64,000 bases of DNA. It comes from Panaeolus papilionaceus. Lineage: Eukaryota > Basidiomycota > Agaricomycetes > Agaricales. This document shows positions 1-11,650 of the stretch, piece after piece. The notes under the pieces were generated by a model. It worked only from the letters and a program-made list of their open reading frames with translations, made no database searches and was not told the DNA's origin. The position numbers were made by a program, and so were the translations under genes. The stretch is taken from assembly GCA_015501605.1 (NCBI GenBank), contig JADNRZ010000006.1, positions 1,922,001 through 1,986,000 on the forward strand, given 5' to 3'. The stretch's first letter is position 1; every line of letters starts with the position of its first letter.

Positions 1-263
1 GCCATGAAATTCGCTATGGGACACGGTAGTGAGTTCACGGCAGCGCACGGCAGCACACGTCTTTGCACGGCGTTTTCTAGTTGCCCCTCCACGTGATAGT
101 GGTGGGAAGATGATGGGATTTTAATCGATGCAGGTCGATTCTCTACAGCAAACCTCTGAACAACTCCAGTCATTGCAGCGCATCCGTACTTGTATGACCA
201 TAGGTATTTACCGACTATTTTCCCTTATCATATTCTGAAAATGAAACTCTGTAGTTTTTCCAT
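1..263 (+). promoter_or_regulatory. Upstream region of the first F-box-like gene
   Basis: No gene is seen. The stretch holds a CACGTG at 90-95, an AATCGATGCAG block near 123-133 and a GGTATTTACC semi-palindrome near 203-212. The same three blocks, in the same order and spacing, lie upstream of the paralogs at 16006 (minus strand) and 25231, so they are probably shared promoter elements copied with the gene. Function is inferred only from conservation. Confidence 0.5.
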
Positions 264-1352
264 ATGATGTATGAGCCACATCTACCTCTTGAACTAGAAC
301 GAGTGATATTCGAGATGGCCTTCGATCCAGACAATCTGGCGAGTAATACCAACATGGTGCTTGTAGCAAGACGTGTCCGCGAATGGTGAGTAAATAAACT
401 TAGAAATATCTACCGGCATGGAACACCGGTGGTGACAAATTTAAAATTGAACGATCAAGGGTTCGACCCATGATTTACAGCATCTTCATCCAAGATGGAG
501 ATTTTAGCCCTCAGGGCCTTGAGTACTTCCCCGACTTCCAAAAGCATGACAGTCTCAATGCTGAAGAACTTGGAAAATTTGCCAAGCACCTCCATTTTGG
601 CTCAAATTCGAGACGAATCGCGGCTCACATATTAGTGGAGGAATTTATCCAGAAGCTGGTTCGACAGTGTTGCAATGTCGAAAACCTGGCTTGCTGGTAT
701 GGTGTCGACGACCCCAGCGTTACTCTCTCCCCGATCTTTGAGGATTCGTCAAAGCTACGGAAATTATCTATCGATTGCTCCCAACATGCGGCCGTCATCG
801 TGACAGACGCACAACGCTTTAGAGATACATGGGCCAATCTCAATTCCAGATTGTTGACACATCTCGATTTCATGGAATGTCCTGTCATCTGGCCATTTGA
901 AGTCCTTTCTGGCTACTCCAAGCTCACACATTTTACTGCATATCGTCCTAGAGGATGGAAGGAACATACAATCCGTCGTATTCTCAATTGCTGTCCAACA
1001 CTCCAGGTCTTCATCCTCCAACTTATGGACTCCGACCATAACTCTTTCGGCAACCCAGAGGACCTCCGAGTGGTACTTGTGGACGCCGACCTACTCTCCT
1101 CAGATGATTGGTTAGAAGGTGCCAAAGGACGCTCCAACTCCTGGACATTTGCAGAGAGGATTGTCCACGCACGAAAAAGTAAGCTTGTCTTCTCTACATC
1201 TGACAGACTGAAGCTAATTGTGTGGATAATGCGACTCAGGCAAGTACTTCGTCGAGGGAACAGATTTCTGGGACATTGTTGAACAACCATTTGATTGGGA
1301 TGCTCATTTGACGCCGGATGGAAGGAAGTGGTATTCTTCGCTATCTAAATAA
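264..1352 (+). CDS. F-box-like family protein, copy 1
   Basis: Three exons: 264-385, 460-1178 and 1240-1352, all GT-AG. The first exon encodes the family hallmark (LPLELERVIFEMAFDPD, then LVARRVREW), an F-box-like start common in large agaricomycete families. The middle exon encodes a leucine-rich body with repeated LTHL-type segments, suggesting a degenerate LRR or solenoid. The last exon encodes a conserved tail (FDWDAHLTPDGRKWY). Intron 1 interrupts the Trp codon of REW at the same place in all seven paralogs of the window. Copies at 14943-16006 and 25231-26309 are its closest relatives. The role is unknown; substrate recognition in a ubiquitin ligase is a family-level guess. Confidence 0.85.
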
Positions 1353-1408
1353 ATCGTTACGTACATAATAAGAGCTGTCCATGCTATACATATCTAAGAT
1401 TGCTCTGT

Positions 1409-2526
1409 TCAACCAACCTTCAGCACCCCGAAGATGATCAACCCAATCAGAGCTGAAAACCCGATTAATAGAACGATTGCTAATAGGCACCTTTTGGCCC
1501 ACTTGATCTCTACTTGCTGCATTTTCATAAGGAAAGCCTCTTTGTCCTCTTCAGTCCGTAGATGTTCATTGACCCATGCAACGAGCTCGTGATTGGGAGG
1601 CCAAGCCGACGCTAGAGCCTCAGGAGAGAGTGGGTTAGGCGATCGAAGAGGCGTGACTAGCATAAGTGCCCCGAAGACCCAGAACGCAGGGAAGACTGCG
1701 ATGATAAATCGCGTCCATATGAATGTAGTTCAGGGTAGGTTATCAGGATAAATTAAAAGGAAATCAAGATCAAGACATATATTTTCGGATGAAAGTGCAG
1801 GTACTCACAAAATCCAAACTTGAAGAACAACATTGCAAGCGTCTGAGGCTCGTCTTGAGAGTTCTCTACCCGTCTACTATACCGAGGAGGAATGTTCTCG
1901 CCATACGCCGGTAAAGACTCTATGTCGGTGCGTAATGAAAATCCGTCCGCATCCGTCTCGCGGTGCCTGTGCCTGGACAGATGCACTGCCTCTGGTGCAC
2001 GCGTAACGGGTGCTCCGCCATGCCCGTGCAATTCGTTATAGCGTAAGAGATTTAACGTGTCTGCGTCGATAGCTGGAGCATGAGGATCGGGGGTGTCGTG
2101 AGGAGCAGGTGTCGGTGCTGGGTTGTCGTCGTGATTTGAAGGTGGGGATGGTGATAACACGGTGGTGATTTCTGCTAACGATATGTCGTGATGGTGCTCA
2201 GGCAGGGAGGGGTCTATCGCAGAATAAGCTGGAATAGGTGGATCTCGACTTCCATCCTGCCCAGAATCAACTGATTCAGCAACTTCTCGTGTCGAACTCG
2301 CCCCCCTTGCTTGTGTCTTTGACTCATCGCCCACCCCCAACACCGTTCTCCGCTGTTCAGGTTGTGATAGCGCTTTTCCCCTGTCTTCTTGTCCCAAGTC
2401 AGAGATGAAGGGTGTATGGCAAGCTGCTTGATGAAGGTGCTGAGGTATTGATGTCGATCGTTCAGCCTCGGGTGTCAGCACAGGAAGCTCAATATCATGA
2501 ACAGCTGACGTTGATGCAATGGCCAT
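1409..2526 (-). CDS. Proline-rich protein with two C-terminal membrane segments
   Basis: Two exons on the minus strand: 2526-1809 and 1695-1409, giving 334 residues. About 240 N-terminal residues are hydrophilic, rich in Pro, Ser, His and Asp, and probably disordered on the cytosolic side. The C-terminal part has a hydrophobic stretch around FFPAFWVFGALMLV, a charged loop (TEEDKEAFLMKMQQVEIKW) and a last hydrophobic helix (AIVLLIGFSALIGLIIFGV). The architecture resembles an uncharacterised fungal membrane-protein family, so no function is claimed. The splice join restores the FFKFGF-FFPAFW reading frame, which supports the model. Confidence 0.75.
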
Positions 2527-2938
2527 GTGAACTGACTGAGGTCCCTATTCAAGCAGCGGCGAGTTCGAGCGATGAGTCCCTCTTGAAAAGACGCGTTATT
2601 AGAGTATAGTTAATCAAAATGAGTTATATCACACACCTGGGTGTCTTGACCAGAATGATTATACCTCTGAACTCCTACAAGTTTCTGGATGAATCCACAA
2701 CTAGTGTCAGCTCGTATTACAATGAGAGCTTTATTCTAGTGATCGTGAGGGAAGACGGGTGGTATAGCTGGTGGTCATGAAGAGAGGGTGTAACCCCTGT
2801 TAAGATGCAACGGGCGAATTCTAGACCAATATGAACGAGCAATTATTCCGAGATGCTGCTATTCCTGCGTCCAGTACCGCGGCTTGACGTCGAGTCTGAT
2901 ACTCTTGACGGCAAAATCTCGGAAAGCACGGGAAGTCG
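2527..2938. other. Intergenic, nothing recognised
   Basis: Upstream region of the minus-strand membrane protein. Short reading frames on both strands show no family motif. Confidence 0.4.
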
Positions 2939-3442
2939 ATGACGGGCAAGGGGAAGAAAGGATCAAGGGTTTGCAGGGGCAACCAAGGGTCCAAGAAATT
3001 CCAAGGAGCGTGGAATGTAGAGCTCATGTCAGCAAGCTCACTCAACCCATCCCCCACACAGCGCAGCAGTGACCCATTTTTAGATACACATGCCATCCCC
3101 AAATATAGAACGCTAAGAAAACCCACGACTGATATCATCGGTCGGCTTCCTCTGTTAAGGATCAGTAGGTTGGAGGTAGAGGAGTGGAGAAGAAGACATC
3201 TGATTCGTTACAATGTGGAGAAAGGAAAGAAAGATGGTGGAGCGTGGCTCGTCGGAGAGGAAGTGGCTTATTATGCCGCTTACTTGAACAATTTGCGAGC
3301 CGACGGTTCGCACTCACACTCATACATACCTTCTAGACCATATCCAGTGGATCTGCTTCACGAAGCCCCAGGCGTGAGTTTAGCAACGTCAGGAGCTGCC
3401 CAGTCTTTCTTTTGTTGCTTTCGGAAATCTGACGACGATTAA
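2939..3442 (+). CDS. Possible small basic protein, unrecognised
   Basis: An open frame of 167 residues with a basic N-terminal part, a charged segment near residues 77-92 (LEVEEWRRRHLIRYNVEK) and a cysteine pair near the end (SFFCCFRKSDDD). No domain is recognised. The opposite strand also has an open frame (3138-2821), and neither has paralog support. Exons may be missing upstream. This is a tentative call. Confidence 0.25.
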   Translation: MTGKGKKGSRVCRGNQGSKKFQGAWNVELMSASSLNPSPTQRSSDPFLDTHAIPKYRTLRKPTTDIIGRLPLLRISRLEVEEWRRRHLIRYNVEKGKKDGGAWLVGEEVAYYAAYLNNLRADGSHSHSYIPSRPYPVDLLHEAPGVSLATSGAAQSFFCCFRKSDDD

Positions 3443-4054
3443 AGCAACAAGTGAAAAACATCAGAACACCGTGAATGGTTTTAAGTTCTCTGGGTACTAC
3501 GACTAACTTGTAAATATGGATGATCAATAATAAGATTAGACTGACAAGTTTATAAGTAGGATTGTGGGCGTTGTGCAAGCCCGGTGGGAGTGATCAAGTG
3601 TCTGTGATCCGGTTCGCGAGTCGAGCCACTGTTGACATCCTTTGATAGGTCTATGAACTCGGGTAGTGATAGACAGGACCAGCTTTTAAGCCTGCGTTTA
3701 CCTTCGAACATCCTCACCGCTTCGAAGCTTTCACTCAGTGTTTTGAGCTCTTCGTGGATAAAAAGAACTCGATTATGTCAGCAGCTTCATCGCAAACAGT
3801 TCACTGCATTGAAGTGGGTACATATCCGCAAGCCTACGCGCCGACATTCTGTGAACTGCCAAACCACTGATTGTGATGTCCCGAGTCATTGCTGTCAGGG
3901 TCAACCTGATAGATGGTTTCTCGTTGATGAAAGATAAAGAGCAATGCAGTGTCCTTCTGTGATAAAGTTCAATTCATACATGAGGGAATACTTGTTAGTA
4001 ACGTTAATATTATCTCTGGCGCTTGTGGTGCGAAGTCGGTCAATATCTGAGTTA
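3443..4054. other. Intergenic, nothing recognised
   Basis: No coding frame with family features or splice support was found. Part of it may be decayed upstream sequence of the pseudogene that follows. Confidence 0.35.
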
Positions 4055-4420
4055 TCACTGACTCAGTATCGGCCACAATTGAACCATTCCGGACAGAAGG
4101 ACAATCATCCCCTTAGCCTCTGACGAGGAAGCTGCAACACAGGCGCATGCCCCTCAAGTCTCGGTTTCTCAAATCAAAGCATCCATATTCCCAGCAGAGA
4201 AGATGCCTACAGAACAACCAGAAGTACAACCTCTGGAGACAATTGTTCTGACAGATACAGCTGCGATATCTATCTGTCCAACTGATTCAGAGCTGGTTCA
4301 ACGCCCTGATCCTGACGCCGTGTGGGAGGATACCAAAAACTGACATTATTGGATGTTCCACCTTCTTATGAAAGTGCCTGACCACAGAGTAATCGTCAAT
4401 GTTGATATTACACCCTGTAA
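4055..4420 (+). pseudogene. Decayed duplicate of the PPSY-motif membrane protein (3' part)
   Basis: Sequence related to the cytosolic tail of the gene at 4857-5594 is recognisable here, including IKASIFPAEKMP and VWED. An in-frame stop (TGA) follows VWEDTKN, and the LLDVPPSYES segment continues in another frame, followed by another stop. Homology runs on into the 3' untranslated sequence (CTCTCATCGCCAA in both). The membrane segment is missing. This is a broken, partial tandem copy lying directly upstream of the intact one. Confidence 0.75.
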
Positions 4421-4856
4421 TGCTCTCATCGCCAATTCAATGCGCCCTCACACTCTTTCCGTTGCGAACTTGTAGAAGCAGTGCCTTGCCTCTAAGCCTC
4501 TGCCTTAAAAGTAAGCATGAAAGTCCTGCAACTCAGGGGAGACATTAGTGTGTAACAAGATCAAGTTGGATTGTTGCCATCATTGTGGATGCGAACAGCA
4601 ACTTTGATCAGTCCCCTCCCACTTGTGCCAATCTGCTGAGCTATAAATAGCTCCAAACGAGGAGGCATCTCGAGTTTCGCATTCACTACTCGGATAATAT
4701 TGTAGACTAGTTTTCTCTTGGCACTTGATACTAGGATAAGTGGCTCCATAATCGTTAAACCCTCATTGGCAATGAATGTAGCAGCCTGTATCGATCCCAC
4801 TGCTTTGAAGAGGTGCCAATGACCCTTTAAATCACTTTTCTGCTCCTGCTAGAATT

Positions 4857-5594
4857 ATGTCGGTCACAATTGTGAACGAAAGCTCTTCAAGCGTAGACCC
4901 TTTTGCGGCTGGGACCACCGCTCCCAGGTCGGGCACTGTAACCTCCGCACGCATGATATTGCCTGACCCATCATCATCTTTAGCCGCATGTACGCACAGT
5001 TTTTTTAAATAATACGTGTACCTAATGCATTTCATAGATGTCATCCAGACCACGATTGATGGAGCACCCACAGCGATTGTAGTTTCCGGTAGTCCGCTAA
5101 ATGGAGGGACTCTAGGCATTCCTTCAAGCAGCAGTACATCCAACAAATCTTTCAAGCTTCCCTTGATAATTACTCTTGCGACGACCGCTGGTGCTCTCCT
5201 ACTCATCGGGTTGTGTCTTTTCTTGCGTCGACACCGTCGGAAACTTTCCACGTCTTCAATTGTACCATTCCAGTCTGAAAGTCGATTATCGCCCTCAACC
5301 CACATGGAAGTTGTAACACAGGAGCATACCCCCGAGACCTCGCCTTCTCAGCTTAAGGCGTCCATTTTTCCGGCTGAGAAGATGCCTGCAGATCGACCAG
5401 AAACACAACCCCGGGCCTTGGAAAGGAATATTCCAATCAACACAGCGCCGTCATTCACCCCGCCAACTGTGCTTACTCAACGCCCCGGTGCTGGTGGTAC
5501 AAATGCTTTATGGGAGGATGCCCAAGTCCTAGTGTTGTTGGATGTTCCACCTTCTTATGAAAGTGTTCAACCACGGAGTTATATCCAAAGTTGA
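4857..5594 (+). CDS. Single-pass membrane protein with C-terminal PPSY motif (5' end uncertain)
   Basis: Exons 4857-4989 and 5038-5594 give 229 residues if translation starts at 4857. A Ser/Thr/Pro-rich presumed extracellular segment is followed by one hydrophobic helix (LPLIITLATTAGALLLIGLC), then a basic stop-transfer stretch (RRHRRK) and a long cytosolic tail ending LLDVPPSYESVQ. A PPxY-type motif can bind WW-domain proteins such as ubiquitin ligases; that is family knowledge, not shown here. No signal peptide is visible, so upstream exons are likely missing. One candidate is ATG at 4772 joined over a 40-nt intron (4813-4852), which keeps the frame. A TATA-like TATAAATA lies near 4641. Confidence 0.55.
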
Positions 5595-5781
5595 AGTTGC
5601 ACACTCTCATCGCCAACTAAACCGTCCTCATACATTGTGCGCATCGCAAAGAGTCGGACAGCCGGTCTCACCCGGGATTAAGAAAAGGTAATCCAGGACC
5701 ATTAATTAATTTACTCCTGTACGCTATTCATACACGACTCGAGTCAAAACTAAAAGAACAAACCCCAGAATGTCAACCCCT

Positions 5782-6860
5782 TTACCAAACCTCTTTCTTG
5801 TCTGCCCAAGTCAGCTGCATATCGCACAAATCTCTCAAGGGAGGCAGCGCTTCAAACCACGCATTGCCCTTGTCGGTAAAGTGGTTGCGCCACTCGTTCT
5901 TGGTGGAGATATAGCCAAACTCGTAGTGTTCCTTCGTGAAAAATCCGCCTAGCACATCCAGCGTGTTAGCCCTTCATTATCGAACCCCATCCAGATAAAC
6001 GAAACACTCACGTTCTCTGGCCTCCACCAATCTCTCCGCAAGGACCCAAGAATCATCACCCCCGTATGCGCCCCTCTTCCAATCCCTATGGCACGCCACA
6101 TCATTCGCAAAAATGAGGAGAGCATGGTGATCTTTGCACAAGTCTCGCATTTCCTCTGGCACACCCGTCGCGCAATCCTCTGTAAGAATGAAGACTTTGA
6201 GGCTCCTGCAATGGCTGAGGACTGTCATCACCGTCTCAGTATCCCAGTCCCTGCCACTGTATATGCATAAATGAGTCAACCGCTTATAGGACTCCAAAAC
6301 TTTGAAATCCCAGTCGCTCCTGGGACTGAGGAGCTCCAAGTGAGTAAGATTGGTGAATACGGGGTGTAAAAGTTGGGAGGAATCGAGTCCATTGAGTCCA
6401 CAGGAGAGTCTCTCGAGGTGCTGCAGTTTCTCGATGACAGGTAGGAGTGGCTTTATACCCACACCGTACCAAATTGCCAAGTCCCGCACATTGGGCATGT
6501 GCTGGAGCATGTCGGCTATTTCAATACCGCTGTGAAGACGCCCAATGACGAGGTGCCTCGCGAATCGACCGAGTTCGGAAACTTTGAGCACGTCGTCGTA
6601 CTTCTCGAAGTTAGGAAATGGTGGTCTGTCGATCTGATCAAAAACACGGAAAACTAGTGGACGAATCCTGATGATAAGTTAGAAAATTGTTACATGATTC
6701 TGGGGAGAGAATATGGGGCTTACCATTCATAAACGCGCTTGGCGACGAGCATGTAGTTGAGGCTGCTCGCATTGTCGGAGGGGTCGAACGCAAGTTCGAA
6801 GATTGCCAGTTCCAACTCTGCAGGAAGGACGATAGATGTTTGAGCAAGTTCACAGTCCAT
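5782..6860 (-). CDS. F-box-like family protein, copy 2
   Basis: Minus-strand exons 6860-6724, 6667-6012 and 5948-5782 give 319 residues. The start reads VLPAELELAIFELAFDPSD, then LVAKRVYEW, with intron 1 inside the Trp codon as in the other copies. The body has leucine-rich segments (LTHLELL, KRLTHLCIY, CRSLKVFIL). The last exon is longer and diverged but keeps a terminal tryptophan-rich stretch (EWRNHFTDKGNAWFEAL). It lies downstream of, and in the same direction as, a GFA gene. The same pair order recurs at 26836-29398. Confidence 0.8.
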
Positions 6861-7829
6861 TGCGATGCTTCAAGCGGGGATGATGAGAGTGAGGGAGAAA
6901 GAGACGATGGTGGCGGAGACACCCCAGACATCTATGGTACTATACCCTGTCCTCGTGCTCGACACATGTCATTATCTGGAAATTTGGGGTAGGGTCGAGT
7001 GCCCTGGTGAACAGCACCAATGGACATCCGACGGGCCGACCTCGACGTGGCAAATAGCTTGGAGTGATGGAGAGAGATGTTTTGAGCGAGTTCGAAACGC
7101 ATAATCGACGTCTACGGTGGATTGTATACGTAGTTGCCTATTTTTAGGACGCGTTTTCGGCTTGGCCAACCTGGGTGGTGCACATAGAAGGTTAAACTAC
7201 GATGTAAATATAGATCAGTAGAGTTCCAGATTAGATCTAGAATTAGTGTTTCGCAACAAGCTAACTGAATACTTACTGAGTTCATGATTTAGGTAGATGA
7301 CAATAACGTCGCTCGAGTCGAGTTATGCCAGTGCCCGATGAGTATTTTTGTCGGTCGTTACCTGCGAGAAATACGGAAGATATGAAGGAGATAGATAACA
7401 CTGAGGGAAATACGGAACTCGTAGACGGTTAATATGTGCAGGCTAATTCATTGAACCCAATACAGTGGTATTAGTTCTGCTCAATGTTTACCATCGAAAG
7501 TGATCAAGGAACGAACATAGACAAGAACCCTTCGTATCATACCCTCTGCCTCAACACATTCCGTCGATGGACACGAACATTTCACTTCGAGCTTCAGAGG
7601 CATGGGTCATGGTCGTACCTTGGCGGCCGAACTGCGAAATGAAATCATAGATGATGAAATGCATGCATTTGGGAAGAATTGAATTGAAAGAAGGAATTCA
7701 GAGTTTGAGGCATGTTTTGATGGTGGATAAAGATGGATAAGAACCCTTGAGGGATTCCAAAGTAAAGGAAACGACCCGAGAAGGGAGGAAACAACGTTGT
7801 TGAACTTGCACGAATGAAAGGATATTCTA
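6861..7829. other. Intergenic, nothing recognised
   Basis: About 970 bases between two minus-strand genes. Short frames on both strands lack motifs and splice support. Confidence 0.4.
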
Positions 7830-8984
7830 TTACGCAGTCCCTGCAACAAGCTTCGAACCTTCCTCAACAGCTTTTGCAACTTCCTTATCCAACGCCTCAC
7901 CAGCATACATGATCTGATCATACCACGAAATCCAATCTTCCCCGAGCGCTCCTCCTTGTTCTTCGTCTATCAATCCAGCACTAACGTCAATAACGACGGC
8001 CTCTGCCGAACTCTCATCCGGAGGAAGATGCGCTCTAGCTTTAGACTTGGTCCACCAAAACACGGTTGCGCCGCATGTGGAGCAAAACTCTCGGTAGGTA
8101 TCGGGGCTGCCGCTGTACTGAGTTAGATTCTTGACACGAGTAGGTGAGGATTGAGCAAGGGTAACAGGTGCGTCGGGATCGGGGCTGTGGTAGTCGAATA
8201 CGTTGGCGCGGGGGATGATCAGCCAGCTTTGGAAAATGGAGCCAGTGGAGAGTCTGCAAGACGTGCAGAAACAGTGACCTGCGATAAAGCGAGGAGGCTT
8301 GTACCCCGTTTGATAGCTGGAATCATCTGCGCCTGGAACGAGCCACCATTTGGCTGCGTCTTTGCATTCTTCCTGGTTAGGGCGACTCAGGTGGAGAGAA
8401 ATCTTGCGACAGTGACAATGGGCCTGGATCGTGCCTTCGTACTTCTTTTGCAAAGCGGATAGACCTTCATCCTTCCAGTCGATGGGGAGGGTCTCCTTAG
8501 GGTCTTCCTGAGCATAACGAGGGATTTCGGTACCGTTCAAGGTGCGGTAATGCTTGGTCAAACCGCCATCCTTGGTGTCTTTAACAAACGCGTGATAGCC
8601 CACTTTCACAATGCCTTCGGTGCGTTCAAGGGAACCTGTGGATATGGTCCAGCGAGACTTGCCATCGTCGCTACGAGTTTCATAGAGCATGTACGCTCCG
8701 CAGATTTTGCAAAAGTAACGAGTGAGTGCTTGACTGGCGTTGTACTTGGACAGCTTGGAGAGATCAGCCTCAGTAGTTGGAGTGGCGTCACCCTCAACAA
8801 CAGCTAGTGGAGCGGACGCAGCCTCCGCACAGTGAACGGCGAGTTGGCCTGTGATGTGCCTACAAGATGAACAATGGCACAGGTCGGTTGCTTGAGGGAG
8901 GGATGCCGTCGCGAAAGGGATCACAAATTCGTTAGCCTTGCAGAGGCAACCGGCCTTCACGTAGGTGAGTGAGTCTGAAGACAT
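7830..8984 (-). CDS. Double GFA-domain (CENP-V type) zinc protein, copy 1
   Basis: One uninterrupted exon of 384 residues. Two GFA folds follow each other. The first has the zinc-ligand sets GCLCKAN, CHCSSCRHITG and FCKICGAYMLY; the second has HCHCRKI, GHCFCTSCRLSTG and FCSTCGATVFWW. GFA proteins (glutathione-dependent formaldehyde-activating family, CENP-V) bind zinc; the substrate of fungal two-domain members is generally not established. A TATAAAA element sits at about 9047-9054 on the minus strand, some 65 bases before the start. A paralog of nearly identical length and layout is at 26836-27987. Confidence 0.88.
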   Translation of the reverse strand: MSSDSLTYVKAGCLCKANEFVIPFATASLPQATDLCHCSSCRHITGQLAVHCAEAASAPLAVVEGDATPTTEADLSKLSKYNASQALTRYFCKICGAYMLYETRSDDGKSRWTISTGSLERTEGIVKVGYHAFVKDTKDGGLTKHYRTLNGTEIPRYAQEDPKETLPIDWKDEGLSALQKKYEGTIQAHCHCRKISLHLSRPNQEECKDAAKWWLVPGADDSSYQTGYKPPRFIAGHCFCTSCRLSTGSIFQSWLIIPRANVFDYHSPDPDAPVTLAQSSPTRVKNLTQYSGSPDTYREFCSTCGATVFWWTKSKARAHLPPDESSAEAVVIDVSAGLIDEEQGGALGEDWISWYDQIMYAGEALDKEVAKAVEEGSKLVAGTA

Positions 8985-10644
8985 GATATGGATTAGTTGT
9001 TAAGACGAGTGAATGGGTTGGTCTGCGACCGATTCATGTGTCTGTGGTTTTATAAGTCAGCCTTTCATCGACATGGCCCAAGCGCAATGGGCCGTCATGA
9101 CTCACTTGTGATGCATGTCAATCCACAGAAACGTTCTGAAGGATGTCAGGTACCTACCTACACGGTTCAAATCCCTAAAATTGTATGAGAGATGCCCTTC
9201 CAAGAAAATTGAAATGACTCACATTCATGATAACCATCACCATCCCTTGCACATGTGAGGAGCTACCCCCCAATGTCAAATGTCAAAAGAATTGATGAAA
9301 GAACGCCCCTGAGGTCGAAGACATGTTCATGTCTTGGCCTTATCAGACCACGCGTCGCGACGCGTACCTCATTAGACTGATTTTGGAACATCAGCTGCCA
9401 ACAATCCGATACTAACTGAAGCAAGAACCAATCATGAGACGAGTTTTTAATTGAGTTGTTTTGCATATTCCAAACGGTAGTAGATGGAGTTGAACTTGAA
9501 AGGGGAGCGGGTTGTGGGAGATGGTAAGTTAGATTGGAGTTACTGTATACATTGCACCAAACAGGGATTCCGCCAAATCATGGCTGATGTGGGGTGAGGT
9601 AAGGATGTCAGTCAAGTGGTAGCTGACAACATCTAACATAGAATCAAGATCCGAGTATGCCACAATGACGCTGCCGGAAGCTGTAAAGGTACTCCCTTAA
9701 CTGCTGGTCGAGTGTTCTGTATATTTGACAACGAAGAACTCGCAATCGAGCTTCCTAGATTATGGGCCCATCTTTCTTAGATGAGAGGACCATGATGTCA
9801 GGCGAGAACATCGCAACAAACAACTGGAATAAGGGGCGATCTAAGAGACCAGAGAAGAAAATCATTGTCATATTGTGATGCATGCTCCCATAGACATAAG
9901 TGGTTATGATGTGAATGTTTTTCTTCAGACTGGAAGCTTTTCGTCTCTATTTGCGTCCGCTGCACGCCTCCCCTCCTGCCTAACTGCCTCCACGTATGCG
10001 AAGAACGTAAAAAATGACGGCGAAAATTTAGATGTTGAGCTTGGTCCTTCGCCAGTGACGACGCTTGGCGTTGTACTAGATACCAACAAATTACATTGGT
10101 TAAAACTGTACAAAAATACTCATAAATCCTTCAATACACGTACCTGGATTTTCGAGTCAGTCTTCAGGCGGAACCACTGGGGGATGGGCCTGTAAAAGCG
10201 GGAAATTCAACATCTGCTTATCCTCTGCTTGATCAATGATCCTCCACCGACCTGTTCTGACGGGAAGCCTTCGCGAGAATGCGTTTTGTGCGGAAAGTCT
10301 TTTGGGAAGGCTAAAAACAAAGGTTCATCGTGAATACCAAAGGACGACGGCGAACCATAGCTTACCATTGTTGTCGACGGCGGCGGGGGGCGTTACGGAT
10401 GTTTGTTGTGTCCGGCCTGAAAATAAGGTTAGGACGTTGAAACCAACTGTATAGTTGCTTACAGCTTGCCGCCCAATGCCGTGACGGAATATACCGGCAA
10501 GCACTTCCCCCCCACATCACGTGCGGCTTCGACACGTCACGATGGTCTTCCAAATACGGAAGCGCGTTCTCTGGATCATTTGAATTGGTTTCGTGGCAAA
10601 GGCTTGAACAATTTCAAACTCTTTCTTATTCCAATACCACTATC
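8985..10644. other. Long intergenic stretch, promoters only
   Basis: This holds the start regions of the GFA gene (minus strand, TATA near 9050) and the FKBP gene (plus strand). Several open frames of 60-106 codons overlap on both strands, with no motif, no signal peptide and no paralog in the window. No tRNA fold was found around the GGTTCAAATCC at about 9164. Confidence 0.4.
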
Positions 10645-11295
10645 ATGAAGGCTTTCACTTGGATCTCCTGTGCTCTTCTCGCCGCTGTCTCTGTCGCCGC
10701 AGAGAAGGTTGCACCAACTGAGCTCCAGATTGAAACTACCTTCAAGCCAGAAGACTGCACACAAACAGCAAAGACTGGTGACAAGATCCAGGTTCACTAC
10801 GTATGTCGAGCTTGTTAAACCGAAGAGAAGATATAACTTAAAAAATGTATAGACCGGTACCCTGTTCGAGGATGGAAAGAAATTTGATTCAAGGTCAGTT
10901 GATAAATACCCTAAATTCAACCCAGACACTGACAACTCTACCGTGTAACAGTTTGGACCGTGGCCAGCCCCTGCCATTGACGCGTGAGTTCAACTTCATG
11001 AACATTAGGTTTACCACTATCTCTAACCTGCTCAATGAATTTAGTTGGCATTGGCCAAGTCATCAAGGGATGGGATGATGGTCTTCAGGGAATGTGCGTT
11101 GGCGAAAAGCGAACTCTCACTATCCCATCGTCTCAAGCCTATGGTAAGGAATGCTCAGCTTTAATCAACCTTTGCCGGTGCTAATTTATTAATTAAGGTT
11201 CCCGAGGTGCTGGTGGCGTTATTCCCCCCAATGCTGCTCTTGTCTTCACCACTGAGCTCATCTCCCTTGAGTCTTCCGACCGCGACGAGCTTTAA
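10645..11295 (+). CDS. FKBP2: ER-resident FKBP-type peptidyl-prolyl isomerase
   Basis: Five exons: 10645-10800, 10853-10893, 10952-10983, 11045-11143 and 11198-11295, giving 141 residues. A signal peptide (about 19 residues, ending SVAA) is followed by one complete FKBP domain. Visible motifs are [46 protein letters not shown] and [15 protein letters not shown], the usual rapamycin/FK506-pocket residues. The protein ends SSDRDEL, so the last four residues RDEL probably act as an ER retrieval signal. It should catalyse prolyl cis-trans isomerisation during folding in the ER lumen. Length and design match the FKBP2/FKB2 class. Confidence 0.93.
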
Positions 11296-11650
11296 AGATA
11301 TTATATTTATTGTATCAATCATATACATATATTTGCGGGCCCTCGATTCATGCGTAATTCCCTCGAAGCATCTCCTCGTCGGATGAGCTTGTAACCTTTT
11401 GAGTCTGAGCAGAGATTCCACCTGTTCAAAAGTGCTTGATCTGTGCGCTCTTACCATCCTCGAACACTGACAGTCGTTGACATGTACAAGTCTCTGACAG
11501 CAGCACGAGGTCCGCACGTGAGGTTCCTACACAGCATTATCAATTGCAATTCCAACACACCCTGCTTTGCGCCACTTGGACGGTCCCATACACACATCTA
11601 ACCAGAGTGCGCTCCGAGCCGTCTATCTCGAGCTAGCTCTCAACTTCACC
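11296..11650. other. Intergenic between FKBP and F-box-like copy 3
   Basis: FKBP 3' region and the promoter of the next gene; no further feature seen. Confidence 0.4.

Noticed and set aside
2821..3138. Minus-strand 105-codon frame with a hydrophobic start
   Set aside because: Overlaps the plus-strand frame at 2939-3442 and has no recognisable domain; neither strand can be favoured with certainty.
4561..4800. Minus-strand 79-codon frame opposite the PPSY gene promoter
   Set aside because: No motif or paralog; it overlaps a plausible TATA box and first exon on the other strand.
9160..9185. GGTTCAAATCCC resembling a tRNA T-loop
   Set aside because: No matching acceptor, D or anticodon arms can be folded around it.
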